Shown here piece by piece: positions 50,302 to 59,522 of a DNA stretch of 64,000 bases (its first letter is position 1; every line of letters begins with the position of its first letter). Source of the stretch: Pseudoxanthomonas sp. CF125 (GTDB taxonomy: Bacteria; Pseudomonadota; Gammaproteobacteria; Xanthomonadales; Xanthomonadaceae); the NCBI RefSeq assembly GCF_900104085.1, contig NZ_FNLD01000001.1, forward strand, positions 286,943-350,942, given 5' to 3'. Made by a program: the position numbers and the translations under genes. Below the pieces are notes generated by a model that ran no database searches, had not been told where the DNA came from, and saw nothing but the letters and a program-made list of their open reading frames with translations.

Positions 50302-51477
50302 TTACAACGTTTCGATCGCTATGGCGGTCGCCTCGCCGCCGCCGATGCACAGCGAAGCGATACCGCGCTTGCCGCCGCGCTTGCGCAGGGCATGGACCAG
50401 GGTGACCACCAGCCGGGCTCCGGAGGCGCCGATGGGGTGGCCCAGCGCGGTGGCGCCGCCGTTGACGTTGACCTTGGCGTGGGGAATGCCCAGCTCCTTG
50501 ATCGGGGTCATGGCCACCACGGCGAAGGCTTCGTTGATCTCGAACAGATCTACATCGTCCACTGTCCAGCCCACCTGCTTCAGCAGCTTTTCGATGGCCC
50601 CGACCGGGGCGGTGGTGAACCACTGCGGCTCCTGGGAGAAGGTGCTGTGGCCGACGATGCGTGCCAGCGGGGCGATGCCGCGCTTGGCCGCTTCTTCGGC
50701 GCTCAGCAGCACGGTGGCGGCGGCGCCGTCGGAGATGCTGGAGGAGCTGGCGGCCGTTACCGTGCCGTTCTTGTTGAAGGCCGGCTTCAGGGTCGGGATC
50801 TTGCTGATGTCGGACTTGCCTGGCTGTTCGTCGGTGGCGTATTCCACCTCACCCTTGCGGGTGGTGACCTTCACCGGAACGATTTCGTCGTCGAAGGCGC
50901 CGGACTTCTGCGCGGCCTGCGCGCGGGTGGCCGATTCGATGCTGTAGGCGTCCTGCGCCTCGCGGGTGAAGCCGTGCTTTTCGGCGGTGGCGTCGGCGAA
51001 TACGCCCATGGCCTGGCCGTCATAGGGATTGACCAGCCCGTCCCAGGACATGTGGTCCACGGCCTGGAAGTTGCCGAAGCGGTTGCCGGTGCGCGAGTTG
51101 GGGATCATGTGCGGGGCGTTGGTCATCGATTCCATGCCGCCTGCAACCACGATGCTGGCCGAGCCCGCCTTGATCAGGTCATGGCCCAGCATGATCGCCT
51201 TCATGCCCGAACCGCAGACCTTGTTGATGGTGGTGCAGCCGGTCGAAGTCGGCAGGCCGGCGGCCAGCGAGGCCTGGCGGGCGGGCGCCTGGCCCAGGTT
51301 GGCCGGCAGCACGCAGCCCATGATCACTTCGGAGACGTCCGCTGCCGGCACGCCGGATTGCTCCAGCGCGGCCCTGATCGCGGTGGCCCCCAGCGTAGGC
51401 GTGGGCACGCCGGTGAACTGGCCGAGGAAGGAACCGATCGCGGTGCGCTTGGCGGCGGCGATGACGATGTCGGACAT
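50302..51477 (-). CDS. Acetyl-CoA C-acetyltransferase (thiolase)
   Basis: The 391-residue thiolase has the nucleophile in TINKVCGSGMKA (near Cys88), the His in GGATALGHPIGASGAR near 348 and the second Cys in SLCIGGGEATA. It joins or splits acetoacetyl-CoA and could process acetoacetate produced by leucine breakdown, or serve beta-oxidation or polyhydroxyalkanoate routes. Stand-alone gene on the minus strand. Confidence 0.94.
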   Translation of the reverse strand: MSDIVIAAAKRTAIGSFLGQFTGVPTPTLGATAIRAALEQSGVPAADVSEVIMGCVLPANLGQAPARQASLAAGLPTSTGCTTINKVCGSGMKAIMLGHDLIKAGSASIVVAGGMESMTNAPHMIPNSRTGNRFGNFQAVDHMSWDGLVNPYDGQAMGVFADATAEKHGFTREAQDAYSIESATRAQAAQKSGAFDDEIVPVKVTTRKGEVEYATDEQPGKSDISKIPTLKPAFNKNGTVTAASSSSISDGAAATVLLSAEEAAKRGIAPLARIVGHSTFSQEPQWFTTAPVGAIEKLLKQVGWTVDDVDLFEINEAFAVVAMTPIKELGIPHAKVNVNGGATALGHPIGASGARLVVTLVHALRKRGGKRGIASLCIGGGEATAIAIETL

Positions 51478-51570
51478 GGGGAGCTCCAGTGGGGTGAACG
51501 TCTAATTATGCGGGAAGCGGCGCAACCCCGCATGTACGCGGGCGTGGATGCGGACCGCGGACGTCGTGCG

Positions 51571-51602
51571 CAAAAGAAAGGGCCCGGATTGCTCCGGGCC
51601 CT
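51571..51602 (-). terminator. Rho-independent terminator of the subtilase gene
   Basis: AGGGCCCGGA-TTGC-TCCGGGCCCT gives a 10-bp stem, followed on the minus strand by TTCTTTTG. It lies about 40 bases after the subtilase stop. Confidence 0.85.
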
Positions 51603-51640
51603 GAAGGGTGTCGCATTGGTTATGTTGGTTATGTTCTGGA

Positions 51641-54433
51641 TTATTGGTAGCTGCCCGTGAGCGTCGCGCCCGCATAGGCGGTGAAGCCCGCGATCCGTAC
51701 GTAATACGTACCGGGCTTGGCCACCAGCGTGCAGGTCTCGTTGTTGGAGCCGGTTTCCGAGCCGCAGTCGATGGAGGAGGTCGGTGCTTCGCCCCACTTC
51801 ACGTACAAGTCCGCATCGCCGGTACCGCCCTGCATGACGAAGCTGACTTGGCCCGCGCCCGCCGGAACCACCAGGCTGTAGTACGTCTGGCTACCCGCAG
51901 CGCCGGACACGGCAGTCGGCACGCCATTGGCGAGCGGAATCGTCGAAGCCGGCGGTGGCGGCGGAACCCGCAGTGCGATCGGCATGTGCAGTGACGGCAG
52001 CGACAAGTTGCCATTGGCCGAGTTGCTTGGGGCGATCTCGATTGAGCCGAAGCGGAAACTGCCGTCGGCAGGTGCGGTGGTGTTTTTGATCGTGATCAGC
52101 ACCTCGCGTGATTCGCCTGGCTTCAAGGTCAGACTCGCCGGCTCAACGGTGCCGGAAAAGCCCTGCAGCTTCAGGCGCCACTGGTGCTTGTAGGGCAGGG
52201 TGCTGCGGACGGTGCGCACGAAGAAGCAGGCATTGGTGCAGTTGGCCTTCTGAATCGCGGCCAGATTCAACGCGGAGGCTTCTCCACCGACTGCCGGATT
52301 GGCAGCGACGAACCGGGCCGTGGTCTCATCGAGGACCAACCCTGCGCGTGCCGCAATATCGACCTGCAGTCGTCCCGAACCTGCCGCATGCGCGTCCGCC
52401 GGGGTGACCTGGTCCTCCAGCAGCACGCTACGGCTGGCGGTCATGGTCAGTGCCGACTTGATTTCCGGCACGGTCCATGACGGATGCAACTGGCGCATCA
52501 GTGCAGCCGCGCCGGCGGTATGCGGCGACGCCATCGAGGTGCCGCTGATGACAGCCGTCAGGTTCTCGAAGCCGGTAACCGTGGTGCCGGCATAGACCGC
52601 GAGCACATCGACGCCCGGTGCGGCGATATCGGGCTTCAATACGTCGAACCCGCCGGGGCCGCGCGAACTGAAGTCGCCAAGCGCATCGATGGCATTGGGA
52701 GAAATATTGATGCCCGCCGTGGCTCCTCCATTGGTCTGCGAATAATCGCGGAGGGCATTGCCGATGGCCTGGGTAACGCCGAACGCCGGAATCGTGGTGC
52801 CGGGAACGCTCGGGCTGATGCCACCGGTGGTGTTGTTCGACAGCACCACCACCAATGCGCCCGCGGCGGCCGCGTTGTTGGTCTTGATCGTGAAAGAGCA
52901 GGTGCCGCGGCGGATCACTGCAATAGCGTTCTGGAACTGGCCGGCCGCATAGGGCAGACAACCATCATTGACGCCATTGATGCCGGGGCTGACCACGACC
53001 GGGGTCGTGGCAGGCAGCGCGTTCTGCAGACCGACGCCACCGGAGCCCGGGCTGAGCAGGACCCGTTGCAGGTTCGCAGGCGGCGTGCTGGGTCCGCTGA
53101 CGGCAAGCACCGCGGTGAACCCGCCCAGGCGATGGCGCGAGGCGGCCGAGGATGTGGTCCAGGGCTCGACATGGCCCAGTGTTGCGGCACCCGGCCCGGA
53201 GTTGCCTGCGGAAGTCGCAACGAACACGCCCGCATTGGTGGCGTTGAGGAACGCCAGCGAAACCGCATCGTTCCACGGCGCCGCACCGCCGCCGATGGAG
53301 AAGTTGATCACATCGACGCCGTCGGCGATCGCCTGGTTCACGGCCGCTAGCGACGACACGTTGGGGCAAGACCCCTGGCCAGTGGCGATGTTGGTGTAGC
53401 AGATGTCGTAAGCGATCAGGCTGGCCCGCGGCGCCACGCCGGAAATCATGACCTGGGCGCCATTGAACAACGTCGGACGGCGGTTGCCGGCGGCGGTCGA
53501 GGCGGTATGGCTGCCGTGGCCGTTGGTATCGCCGAAGCCGGGTTCTTCGCGCAGACCGGCCACGCCACAGGCGTTCGCTGGTGCGCCGGCGCCGCAGATG
53601 AAGTCCCAACCACCGATCAGCTTGTCGTTGCAGCGTCCGGCATCCACACCGCCAGGCGCACAGGTGCCGAGGTAGTTGCCAGCACCGTTCGGGTTGGTAT
53701 GCACATAGCCATCCACCGGGTCGATCGCGGCAAACGACGGGCTACCGAAGTTGATGCCGGTATCGAGGATGCCAACCACCACGCCTTCTCCGCGAGCGCG
53801 GTCCGGTCCATCTCCGAGTGGCATGGAGATGCCTTGCCAGACGTTGCTGGCGCCGATCAGGTGCGGCCCGATATCGGTATCGACAGCGTACTCGCGATAA
53901 GCTTCGACCAGTTGCACCTCGGGCAGCCGGCTGATGGCTTCGGCCTCCAGCGGCGACATCGAGGTGACGATCGCGTTGAGCGCGTGCTGCATGCGCTGGG
54001 TCACTTTCACCTGACGGCCCAGTGCCTGATCGATCCGGCCCTCGTAGCCTCGCTGCTTGCCTTCCAGATGTTTCACGTAGGCGCGCGCCTGCGGACTGGC
54101 GACATCGACCCGGCCGCGCCCGTTGCCCTTGCGGGCGGGTTTGGCGATGCCGGCGACGCTGCCCTGGTAGGTGGCCAGCGGCGCATCGCGGAACACTACG
54201 ATGTGCGTCCGCGGCCGGTCGTCTACAGCGGTCAATGCCGCATCGCCGCCGCCGCTCGCGTTGTCCGTAGCGGTTGCGGAGAAGCCCGCGCCGTCGTCGG
54301 ATTGGTCAGAAGTGGAGGACGTGCCGGTGAACGTACTGCCTGAGATCGAAATCGCCGCCCAAGCGGCGATGCAGGTCAGTCCGGCCAGCGCGGTCGCCAA
54401 AGCGACGCGTTTCTTGCGTAGAGAGAGGGACAT
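51641..54433 (-). CDS. Secreted S8 (subtilisin-like) serine protease with I9, PA and PPC domains
   Basis: The 930-residue extracellular protease has a signal peptide (ALATALAGLTCIAAWA), an I9-type propeptide (about residues 75-185, HIVVFRDAPLATYQGS), and a catalytic S8 domain with Asp near 224 (GILDTGINF), His near 306 (NGHGSHTAST) and Ser near 632 (SGTSMASPHTAG). A PA insert (about 440-560) lies between. A C-terminal Fn3-like region and a PPC domain (about 835-930, TGDADLYVKWG) follow and are usually removed on maturation. I placed the start at the second ATG (54433), since AAGGA is then 6 bases upstream; the ATG two codons earlier is possible. Confidence 0.93.
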   Translation of the reverse strand: MSLSLRKKRVALATALAGLTCIAAWAAISISGSTFTGTSSTSDQSDDGAGFSATATDNASGGGDAALTAVDDRPRTHIVVFRDAPLATYQGSVAGIAKPARKGNGRGRVDVASPQARAYVKHLEGKQRGYEGRIDQALGRQVKVTQRMQHALNAIVTSMSPLEAEAISRLPEVQLVEAYREYAVDTDIGPHLIGASNVWQGISMPLGDGPDRARGEGVVVGILDTGINFGSPSFAAIDPVDGYVHTNPNGAGNYLGTCAPGGVDAGRCNDKLIGGWDFICGAGAPANACGVAGLREEPGFGDTNGHGSHTASTAAGNRRPTLFNGAQVMISGVAPRASLIAYDICYTNIATGQGSCPNVSSLAAVNQAIADGVDVINFSIGGGAAPWNDAVSLAFLNATNAGVFVATSAGNSGPGAATLGHVEPWTTSSAASRHRLGGFTAVLAVSGPSTPPANLQRVLLSPGSGGVGLQNALPATTPVVVSPGINGVNDGCLPYAAGQFQNAIAVIRRGTCSFTIKTNNAAAAGALVVVLSNNTTGGISPSVPGTTIPAFGVTQAIGNALRDYSQTNGGATAGINISPNAIDALGDFSSRGPGGFDVLKPDIAAPGVDVLAVYAGTTVTGFENLTAVISGTSMASPHTAGAAALMRQLHPSWTVPEIKSALTMTASRSVLLEDQVTPADAHAAGSGRLQVDIAARAGLVLDETTARFVAANPAVGGEASALNLAAIQKANCTNACFFVRTVRSTLPYKHQWRLKLQGFSGTVEPASLTLKPGESREVLITIKNTTAPADGSFRFGSIEIAPSNSANGNLSLPSLHMPIALRVPPPPPASTIPLANGVPTAVSGAAGSQTYYSLVVPAGAGQVSFVMQGGTGDADLYVKWGEAPTSSIDCGSETGSNNETCTLVAKPGTYYVRIAGFTAYAGATLTGSYQ

Positions 54434-54439
54434 CTTCAT

Positions 54440-54688
54440 TCCTTGAGTGTCGGCCCATCAGCTCGGGGGAGCCTTTGGGCGTAGAGGGAAAGTTCTGTCG
54501 TGCGCCTAGTCCGTAACTTTAAAAAACAGGTCGCAGGCCGAAATTGTGACGGGCGACACACGGACGATGTCACGGAATGGGAGCTGAATCCAGTTGCGTC
54601 GCACAAGTGAAAGCCGACTTACGTGCCCGATTGGCTGGGCAACGAATGGCGGCAGATGGGGAGTGCGGAGGGCTTCGACCTGAAGTCG
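54440..54688. other. Intergenic region upstream of the subtilase
   Basis: No gene is convincing here. It should hold the subtilase promoter; an AT-rich patch with TTTAAAAAACAGG (about 54519-54531) stands out. Open frames continuing rightward through the tandem repeat have no similarity I recognise. Confidence 0.4.
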
Positions 54689-55060
54689 GTCAGCCTCGAT
54701 CCGGCCCGGCGAAGCGCGCCGGGCGTTCGGTTGGCCTACGCGGCAGTGCTGCGTAAGCAGGCCAGCCTCGGTCCGGCCCGGCGAAGCACGCCGGGCGCTC
54801 GGCTAACCCGCGCGGCAGTGCCGCATAAGCAGGTCAGCCTCAGTCCGGCCCGGCGAAGCACGCCGGGCGCTCGGCTGACCTACGCGGCAGTGCCGCGCAA
54901 ACAGGTCAGCCTCGGTCCGGCCCGGCGAAGCACGCCAGGCGCTCGGCTAACCCGCGCGGCAGTGCCGCGCAAACGGGTTAGCCTCGATCCGGCCCGGCGA
55001 AGCACGCCGGGCGCTCGGCTAACCCGCGCGGCAGTGCCGCGCAAACGGGTTAGCCTCGCC
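54689..55060. repeat. 72-bp tandem repeat, five copies
   Basis: CCGGCCCGGCGAAGC recurs at 54701, 54773, 54845, 54917 and 54989, exactly 72 bases apart. Each unit contains two hairpins, GCCCGGCG-5-CGCCGGGC and one built on CTAACCCG...CGGGTTAG enclosing CGGCA/TGCCG. Units differ by a few substitutions, and the last two are the most alike. The final partial unit contains the stop codon of isovaleryl-CoA dehydrogenase. The 24-codon period keeps a plus-strand frame open, but I do not think it is a gene. Confidence 0.92.
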
Positions 55061-56222
55061 CATCGAACAATTCGCGGCCTATCAGCATGCGGCGGATTTC
55101 GTTGGTGCCGGCGCCGATGGCGTACAGCTTGGCATCGCGCAGCAGGCGTCCGGTGGGGTATTCGTTGATGTAGCCATTGCCGCCCAGCGCCTGGATGGCT
55201 TCCAGCGCCACCTGCACGCAGGCTTCCGATGCGTGCAGCAGGCAACCGGCGGCGGCGGCGCGCGAGTAATGGCCGGCGTCGTAGTCGCGTCCCACCTGGT
55301 AAGCGAAGGCACGGCTGGATTGCAGCGCTGTGTACATGTCGGCGATCTTGCCCTGCATCAGGCCGAAGGTGCCGATGGCCGCGTCGAACTGCTTGCGTTC
55401 GCGCACGTAGGGCAGGGCGGCGTCCAGCGCTGCCTGCATGATGCCCAGCGGCCCGCCGCTGATCACCAGGCGCTCGGTGTTGAGGCCGGCCATCAGCACC
55501 TTGACGCCGTTATCGACCTCGCCCAGCACGTTCTCAGCCGGAATCTCGCAGTCTTCGAACACCAGTTCGCAGGTGTTGCTGCCGCGCATGCCCAGCTTGT
55601 CCAGCTTCTGCGCGGTGCGGAAACCCTTCATGCCCTTCTCGACGATGAAGGCGGTCATGCACTTGGAACCGCATTCCTTGCCCGCGGTGCGCATGTACAC
55701 CACCAGCACATCGGCTTCGGGGCCGTTGGTGATCCACATCTTGCTGCCGTTGGCCACCCATGCGTCGCCGCGCCGCTCGGCCCGGCAGCTCATCGAGCCG
55801 ACCACGTCCGAACCGGCGCCCGGTTCGCTCATCGCCAGCGCGCCTTTCCACTCGCCGCTGCACAGCTTGGGCAGGTACTTCTGGCGTTGCGCTTCGCTGC
55901 CGTTGGCATACAGATTGGACACGCACAGGTTGGAATGGGCGACGTAGCTGAGCCCGACCGAACCGGACGCACGCGAAATCTCCTCCATCGCCACCAGATG
56001 CGCCAGGTAGCCCATGTCGCTGCCGCCGTACTCGCCCGGCACGGTCAGCCCCAGCAGGCCCAGTTCGCCCAGCTTGGGCCACAGGTCCTGCGGGAAAACG
56101 TTCTCGTGGTCGATCGCTTCGGCGCGCGGCGCGATCTCGCTGTCGGCGAAACGGCGTACCGCTTCGCGCAGCGCATCGATCTCTTCGCCTAGCGGAAAAG
56201 CGTGGATTGAAACAGGTCGCAT
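55050..56222 (-). CDS. Isovaleryl-CoA dehydrogenase
   Basis: The 390-residue acyl-CoA dehydrogenase oxidises isovaleryl-CoA to 3-methylcrotonyl-CoA in leucine breakdown. Motifs: [12 protein letters not shown], the [14 protein letters not shown] segment, the IVD-specific catalytic Glu in [15 protein letters not shown] near residue 243, and the C-terminal [20 protein letters not shown] with [15 protein letters not shown] precedes the ATG. The TAA stop falls in the last unit of a tandem repeat. It is 38 bases downstream of the leucine dehydrogenase gene. Confidence 0.95.
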   Translation of the reverse strand: MRPVSIHAFPLGEEIDALREAVRRFADSEIAPRAEAIDHENVFPQDLWPKLGELGLLGLTVPGEYGGSDMGYLAHLVAMEEISRASGSVGLSYVAHSNLCVSNLYANGSEAQRQKYLPKLCSGEWKGALAMSEPGAGSDVVGSMSCRAERRGDAWVANGSKMWITNGPEADVLVVYMRTAGKECGSKCMTAFIVEKGMKGFRTAQKLDKLGMRGSNTCELVFEDCEIPAENVLGEVDNGVKVLMAGLNTERLVISGGPLGIMQAALDAALPYVRERKQFDAAIGTFGLMQGKIADMYTALQSSRAFAYQVGRDYDAGHYSRAAAAGCLLHASEACVQVALEAIQALGGNGYINEYPTGRLLRDAKLYAIGAGTNEIRRMLIGRELFDGRG

Positions 56223-56259
56223 TCGGTCCTCCCTCCTTTTGCGGCCTTCGCGGCTGGCG

Positions 56260-57360
56260 TCAGTGCTCGCCGCGCAGGTGTCCCATGAAACGGGGTGCGG
56301 TACGTCCCAGCGGCAGCTTCAGTTTGCCGATCGAAGCGATGCGCGCCTCGGCGATGCGGTCGGCCGCGTACTGCGGGGCGATGCCTTCGCGTTCGGAGAG
56401 CTCGAAGATGCTGCCGACGTTATGGTAGATGTTGCGCATCAGGCGCATCGCGCGTTCGCGGTTGTAGCCGTCGATCTCCAGCGATACGTTCATCACGCCG
56501 CCCGCGTTCACCGCGTAGTCCGGCGCGTACAGGATGCCGCGCTTGGCGGCCTCGTCGCCGGTCACGTGCGACATCTGGTTGTTGGCGGTGCCGCAGATGA
56601 TCTTGGCCTTGAGCCGCGGCAGGGTTTCGGCGTTGATCGCGTATTCCATGGCGCAGGGCGAGAACACATCCACCGGCAGGTCGTAGATCTCGTCGGGCTT
56701 GACCGCCTCGGCGCCGTATTCTTCGACCGCGCGTTCCACCAGCGCCGGGTTCAGATCGGCCACGAAGAGTTTGGCGCCGCGCTCCTTCAGTAGCTTCAGG
56801 AACTCCATGCCGATATGGCCAAGGCCCTGCACGGCGTAGCTGTACTTGCCGATTTCCTCGTTGCCGAATTTCTTGTTCAACGTGGCCATCAGGCCCTGCA
56901 GCGCGCCATAGGCGGTGAACGGGGCAGGGTCGCCGGAACCGCCATGCACCTGGTGCACGCCGACCACGTACTCGGTCTCGCGGTAGACGTTTTCCATGTC
57001 GTTGACGTCGGTGCCCATGTCTTCGGCGGTGATGTAGCGGCCGCCCAGCGAGTCGACATAGCGGCCGAAGCCGCGGAACGCGGTCTCGGTCTTGTCGGTG
57101 GCCGGGTCGCCGATCAGGATCGCCTTGCCGCCGCCGACGTTCAGGCCGGCCAGCGCGTTTTTGTAGGTCATGGTGCGGCTGAGCCGCAGCGCGTCGGTCA
57201 GCGCCGCCTGGGTATTGGGGTAGGGCCGCATGCGCACGCCGCCCAGCGCGGGGCCGAGCACGGTGCTGTGGATGGCGATGATCGCCTTAAGGCCCGCGTC
57301 CTTGTTGTTGCAGAACACCACCTGTTCGTGGCCGGACGTATCGAGGGTTTCGAAAATCAT
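56260..57360 (-). CDS. Leucine dehydrogenase
   Basis: This NAD-dependent Glu/Leu/Phe/Val dehydrogenase (366 residues) removes ammonia from branched-chain amino acids. Recognised motifs: LGGVRMRPY, the catalytic Lys in [17 protein letters not shown] (near residue 68-80), the Asp in [10 protein letters not shown] and the NAD loop VQGLGHIG near 180. It lies just upstream of isovaleryl-CoA dehydrogenase on the same strand and feeds it via branched-chain ketoacid oxidation, which is not encoded in this window. Confidence 0.93.
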   Translation of the reverse strand: MIFETLDTSGHEQVVFCNNKDAGLKAIIAIHSTVLGPALGGVRMRPYPNTQAALTDALRLSRTMTYKNALAGLNVGGGKAILIGDPATDKTETAFRGFGRYVDSLGGRYITAEDMGTDVNDMENVYRETEYVVGVHQVHGGSGDPAPFTAYGALQGLMATLNKKFGNEEIGKYSYAVQGLGHIGMEFLKLLKERGAKLFVADLNPALVERAVEEYGAEAVKPDEIYDLPVDVFSPCAMEYAINAETLPRLKAKIICGTANNQMSHVTGDEAAKRGILYAPDYAVNAGGVMNVSLEIDGYNRERAMRLMRNIYHNVGSIFELSEREGIAPQYAADRIAEARIASIGKLKLPLGRTAPRFMGHLRGEH

Positions 57361-57552
57361 GGGGAGGGCTCCGAATTGCGCTGCCTGCTGGCTGCTGCAA
57401 GTTGCCAGGAACTGTGCCTAAAGGATTGACTGGAAACAAAAAAGCGACGTTGCCGAAAGCGGGCAAGGGCGTCGCATGCGCACAGTCTAATCCAATCGCT
57501 GTGACGTGGTCGGCAGTACTTCGGCGCAGGAGGCTGGGTTGCGGCGGGTTTG

Positions 57553-57682
57553 CTTTGCCCCCTTTGGAAAAGGGGGCTACGGGGGATTTGCTCTTGATCT
57601 TCATTGAGAGCCAAGAGCAAATCCCCCTCAATCCCCCTTTTGACCAGCCATTCGGCTGTTGAAAAGCGCTTCAAAGGGGAAG
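57553..57682. repeat. Interspersed palindromic repeat, family A copy 4, with inserted sequence
   Basis: The left half (CCCCCTTTGGAAAAGGGGGC) and CAAGAGCAAATCCCCCTCAA match the other copies. Near the right end, where the others read CCCCCTTTTTCAAAGGGGG, about 30 bases (GACCAGCCATTCGGCTGTTG and on) interrupt the hairpin. The rest of this 480-base gap holds a partial family-E type palindrome (57737-57775) and the TetR promoter. Confidence 0.8.
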
Positions 57683-57812
57683 GCAAAAATGCATCGCGAA
57701 TGCAGTGGAACTGACGGTGCGCGATGCGTCGGCCGCGTAGAGCCTGCCCCGCATTTGATAGGGGGCCGACCTACGGATGTCGAAGAACTCTGCCGACCAA
57801 CGGCATTGAATA

Positions 57813-57831
57813 ATACGAACGGTCGTGCTAT
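57813..57831. promoter_or_regulatory. Candidate TetR operator 1
   Basis: ATACGAACGGTCGTGCTAT contains an ACGnnCGT palindromic core and flanking AT. A copy in inverted orientation with 14 of 19 matching bases lies at 58499-58517. It is 10 bases upstream of the TetR start, as expected for autoregulation. Confidence 0.6.
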
Positions 57832-57841
57832 TTGTTCCACC

Positions 57842-58441
57842 ATGACACCCGTAGCCACCACTTCCAAAGGCACCGCAACGCGCGAGCTGATAGTAGAGCG
57901 CGCTTTCGGTATCGCCCGTCGCAACGGCTTGGAAGGCCTGTCCATCGGCGAGCTGGCCACCGCGGTCGGCATGTCCAAGAGCGGGGTGTTCGCCCATTTC
58001 GGCTCCCGTGAGGACCTGCAGCTCAGCGTGCTGGAGTGGACCGCGCAGCGTTTCACCGAAACCGTGGTGCGTCCCGCGCTGGCCCAGCCACGTGGGTTGC
58101 CGCGTCTGCGCGCCATCGTCTCGGGCTGGTTCGACTGGGTGCTGATGAGCGAGGAAGGTTGCGTGATCCTGGCTGCCGCCGGCGAATACGACGGCCGCCC
58201 GGGTCCGATGCGCGACCGCATCGTCGGCTGGCTGAGCCAGTGGAACGCGCAGCTGGCCAAGGCGGTGACCCATTGCATCGAATCCGGCGAACTGGCCGCC
58301 GACACCGACCCCGAACTCATGGCTTTCGAGCTGGCTGCGCTTGCCGATGGCCTGCACAACACACGCCTGATCGACCCGGCGCGTGCCGAAGGCATGGCGC
58401 GCCGCTCGTTCGAACGCCTGATCCGCTCCTACTCCCCCTGA
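57842..58441 (+). CDS. TetR-family transcriptional regulator
   Basis: The 199-residue protein has an N-terminal helix-turn-helix (about residues 12-58; AFGIARRNGLEGLSIGELAT, then VGMSKSGVFAHFGSREDLQL) and a ligand domain resembling TetR_C regulators (WFDWVLMSEEGCVILAAAGE). The ATG at 57842 is chosen because it follows the operator-like palindrome and gives the normal HTH position; longer open frame upstream is repeat sequence. The hydrolase gene 32 bases downstream is a probable target and partner. Fatty-acyl or lipid ligands are common for this group; ligand unknown. Confidence 0.9.
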   Translation: MTPVATTSKGTATRELIVERAFGIARRNGLEGLSIGELATAVGMSKSGVFAHFGSREDLQLSVLEWTAQRFTETVVRPALAQPRGLPRLRAIVSGWFDWVLMSEEGCVILAAAGEYDGRPGPMRDRIVGWLSQWNAQLAKAVTHCIESGELAADTDPELMAFELAALADGLHNTRLIDPARAEGMARRSFERLIRSYSP

Positions 58442-58473
58442 ACCCCACCGACTGAACCCCCACGGAGGTCGCC

Positions 58474-59415
58474 ATGGCTGCCATCGCCAAACCTAGAAAT
58501 AGCACGGTCGTTCTAAAATCGCTGCTGACCACATTGCGCTTTACCGCAATGCGCGCCGGTTTCGCCGTCGGCGGATGGCTGATGCCCAAGGCGACCCTGC
58601 ATCGCGCGTTCCGTCTGTTTGGCACGCCGATGCCCGGTGCGCGGGAACGGGCGCTGGCTGCCGACACGCTGGGGGCGCGCATCGAGTCGCTGGAACACGG
58701 CGAGCACCGCGTCGCCGCCTACCTCTGGGGCGATCCTGCGCACCAGCCGCTGGTGTTGCTGGCGCACGGCTGGTCGAGTTTCGGCCTGCGCTTCGCGCCC
58801 TGGATACGCGCGTTGCGCCAGGCCGGCTATGCGGTGGTCACTTTCGACCAATTGGCGCACGGCCGCAGCAGCGGCCGCCGCGCCACGCTGCCTTCCTTCG
58901 CCGAAACCCTGTTCCAGGTCGCCAGGCACTACGGGCCGTTGGCTGCGGTGGTCGGCCACTCGCTGGGCGGCGCGGCCACTATGCTGGCGTTGTCCAAGGG
59001 CATGCAGGCCGAGCGCACCGTGCTGATCGCGCCGGCCGCCGATCCCATGGCTGCCGCCGATCGTTTCGGGCGCGCGGTGGGACTGGCGCAATCGCTGCGC
59101 AGCCGCCTCTTCGATGAGTGGGAAAAGCGTTTCCACATTCCGGTCGCCGGTTTGCAGGTGCACGTCAACGCGCCGTTTATCGCGCGTCCGGCGCTGGTCG
59201 TGCACGACCTGGAAGACCGCGAAGTGCCATGGGCCGAAGGCGAACGCTATGCGCGCTACTGGCCGCAGGCGCGCCTGCTCACCACCTCCGGACTGGGGCA
59301 CCACCGCGTTGCCGCGGAGCCGCAAGTGATCGCCGAAGCATTGCGTTTCCTCAAGGGAGAAACCGTCGGCGAACGCGTCGTCTCCTCGCCCAATCTGCCG
59401 TTCGGCATCGCCTGA
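58474..59415 (+). CDS. Alpha/beta hydrolase
   Basis: The 313-residue protein has the alpha/beta hydrolase pattern: oxyanion-side LLAHGWSS, nucleophile elbow VGHSLGGAA (Ser near residue 163) and the terminal His in GLGHHRVA (near 280), with Asp in VVHDLEDREVPW. An N-terminal stretch RAGFAVGGWLMPKATLHRAFRLFGTP may be amphipathic. CGGAGG lies 6 bases before the ATG. A TetR-type operator overlaps codons 9-15. Probably an esterase or lipase acting on acyl chains, regulated by the upstream TetR protein. Confidence 0.9.
   Translation: MAAIAKPRNSTVVLKSLLTTLRFTAMRAGFAVGGWLMPKATLHRAFRLFGTPMPGARERALAADTLGARIESLEHGEHRVAAYLWGDPAHQPLVLLAHGWSSFGLRFAPWIRALRQAGYAVVTFDQLAHGRSSGRRATLPSFAETLFQVARHYGPLAAVVGHSLGGAATMLALSKGMQAERTVLIAPAADPMAAADRFGRAVGLAQSLRSRLFDEWEKRFHIPVAGLQVHVNAPFIARPALVVHDLEDREVPWAEGERYARYWPQARLLTTSGLGHHRVAAEPQVIAEALRFLKGETVGERVVSSPNLPFGIA
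58499..58517. promoter_or_regulatory. Candidate TetR operator 2, inside the hydrolase coding start
   Basis: ATAGCACGGTCGTTCTAAA shares the ATAGCACG and CGTTC halves with operator 1 in inverted orientation. It lies 25 bases downstream of the hydrolase ATG, so binding would block elongation or mark a start further downstream (for example Met26 at 58549). Confidence 0.5.
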
Positions 59416-59522
59416 ACCTCCTAGCAGGCGATGCATACGGGTGGGCATGGAGGCCCACCCACCTTTGACTAACGTGCGCGACGTTACAATTGCCGCTTGT
59501 TCACTTGCACGTGAGGGCGCGC

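Noticed and set aside
54689..55060. Possible CRISPR array
   Set aside because: The 72-base units are contiguous without unique spacers, and no cas genes are in the window.
54623..55168. 181-codon open frame over the 72-bp repeats, encoding an Arg/Pro/Ala repeat protein
   Set aside because: The frame is open only because the repeat period is a multiple of three; it runs into the opposite strand of isovaleryl-CoA dehydrogenase and lacks a ribosome site.
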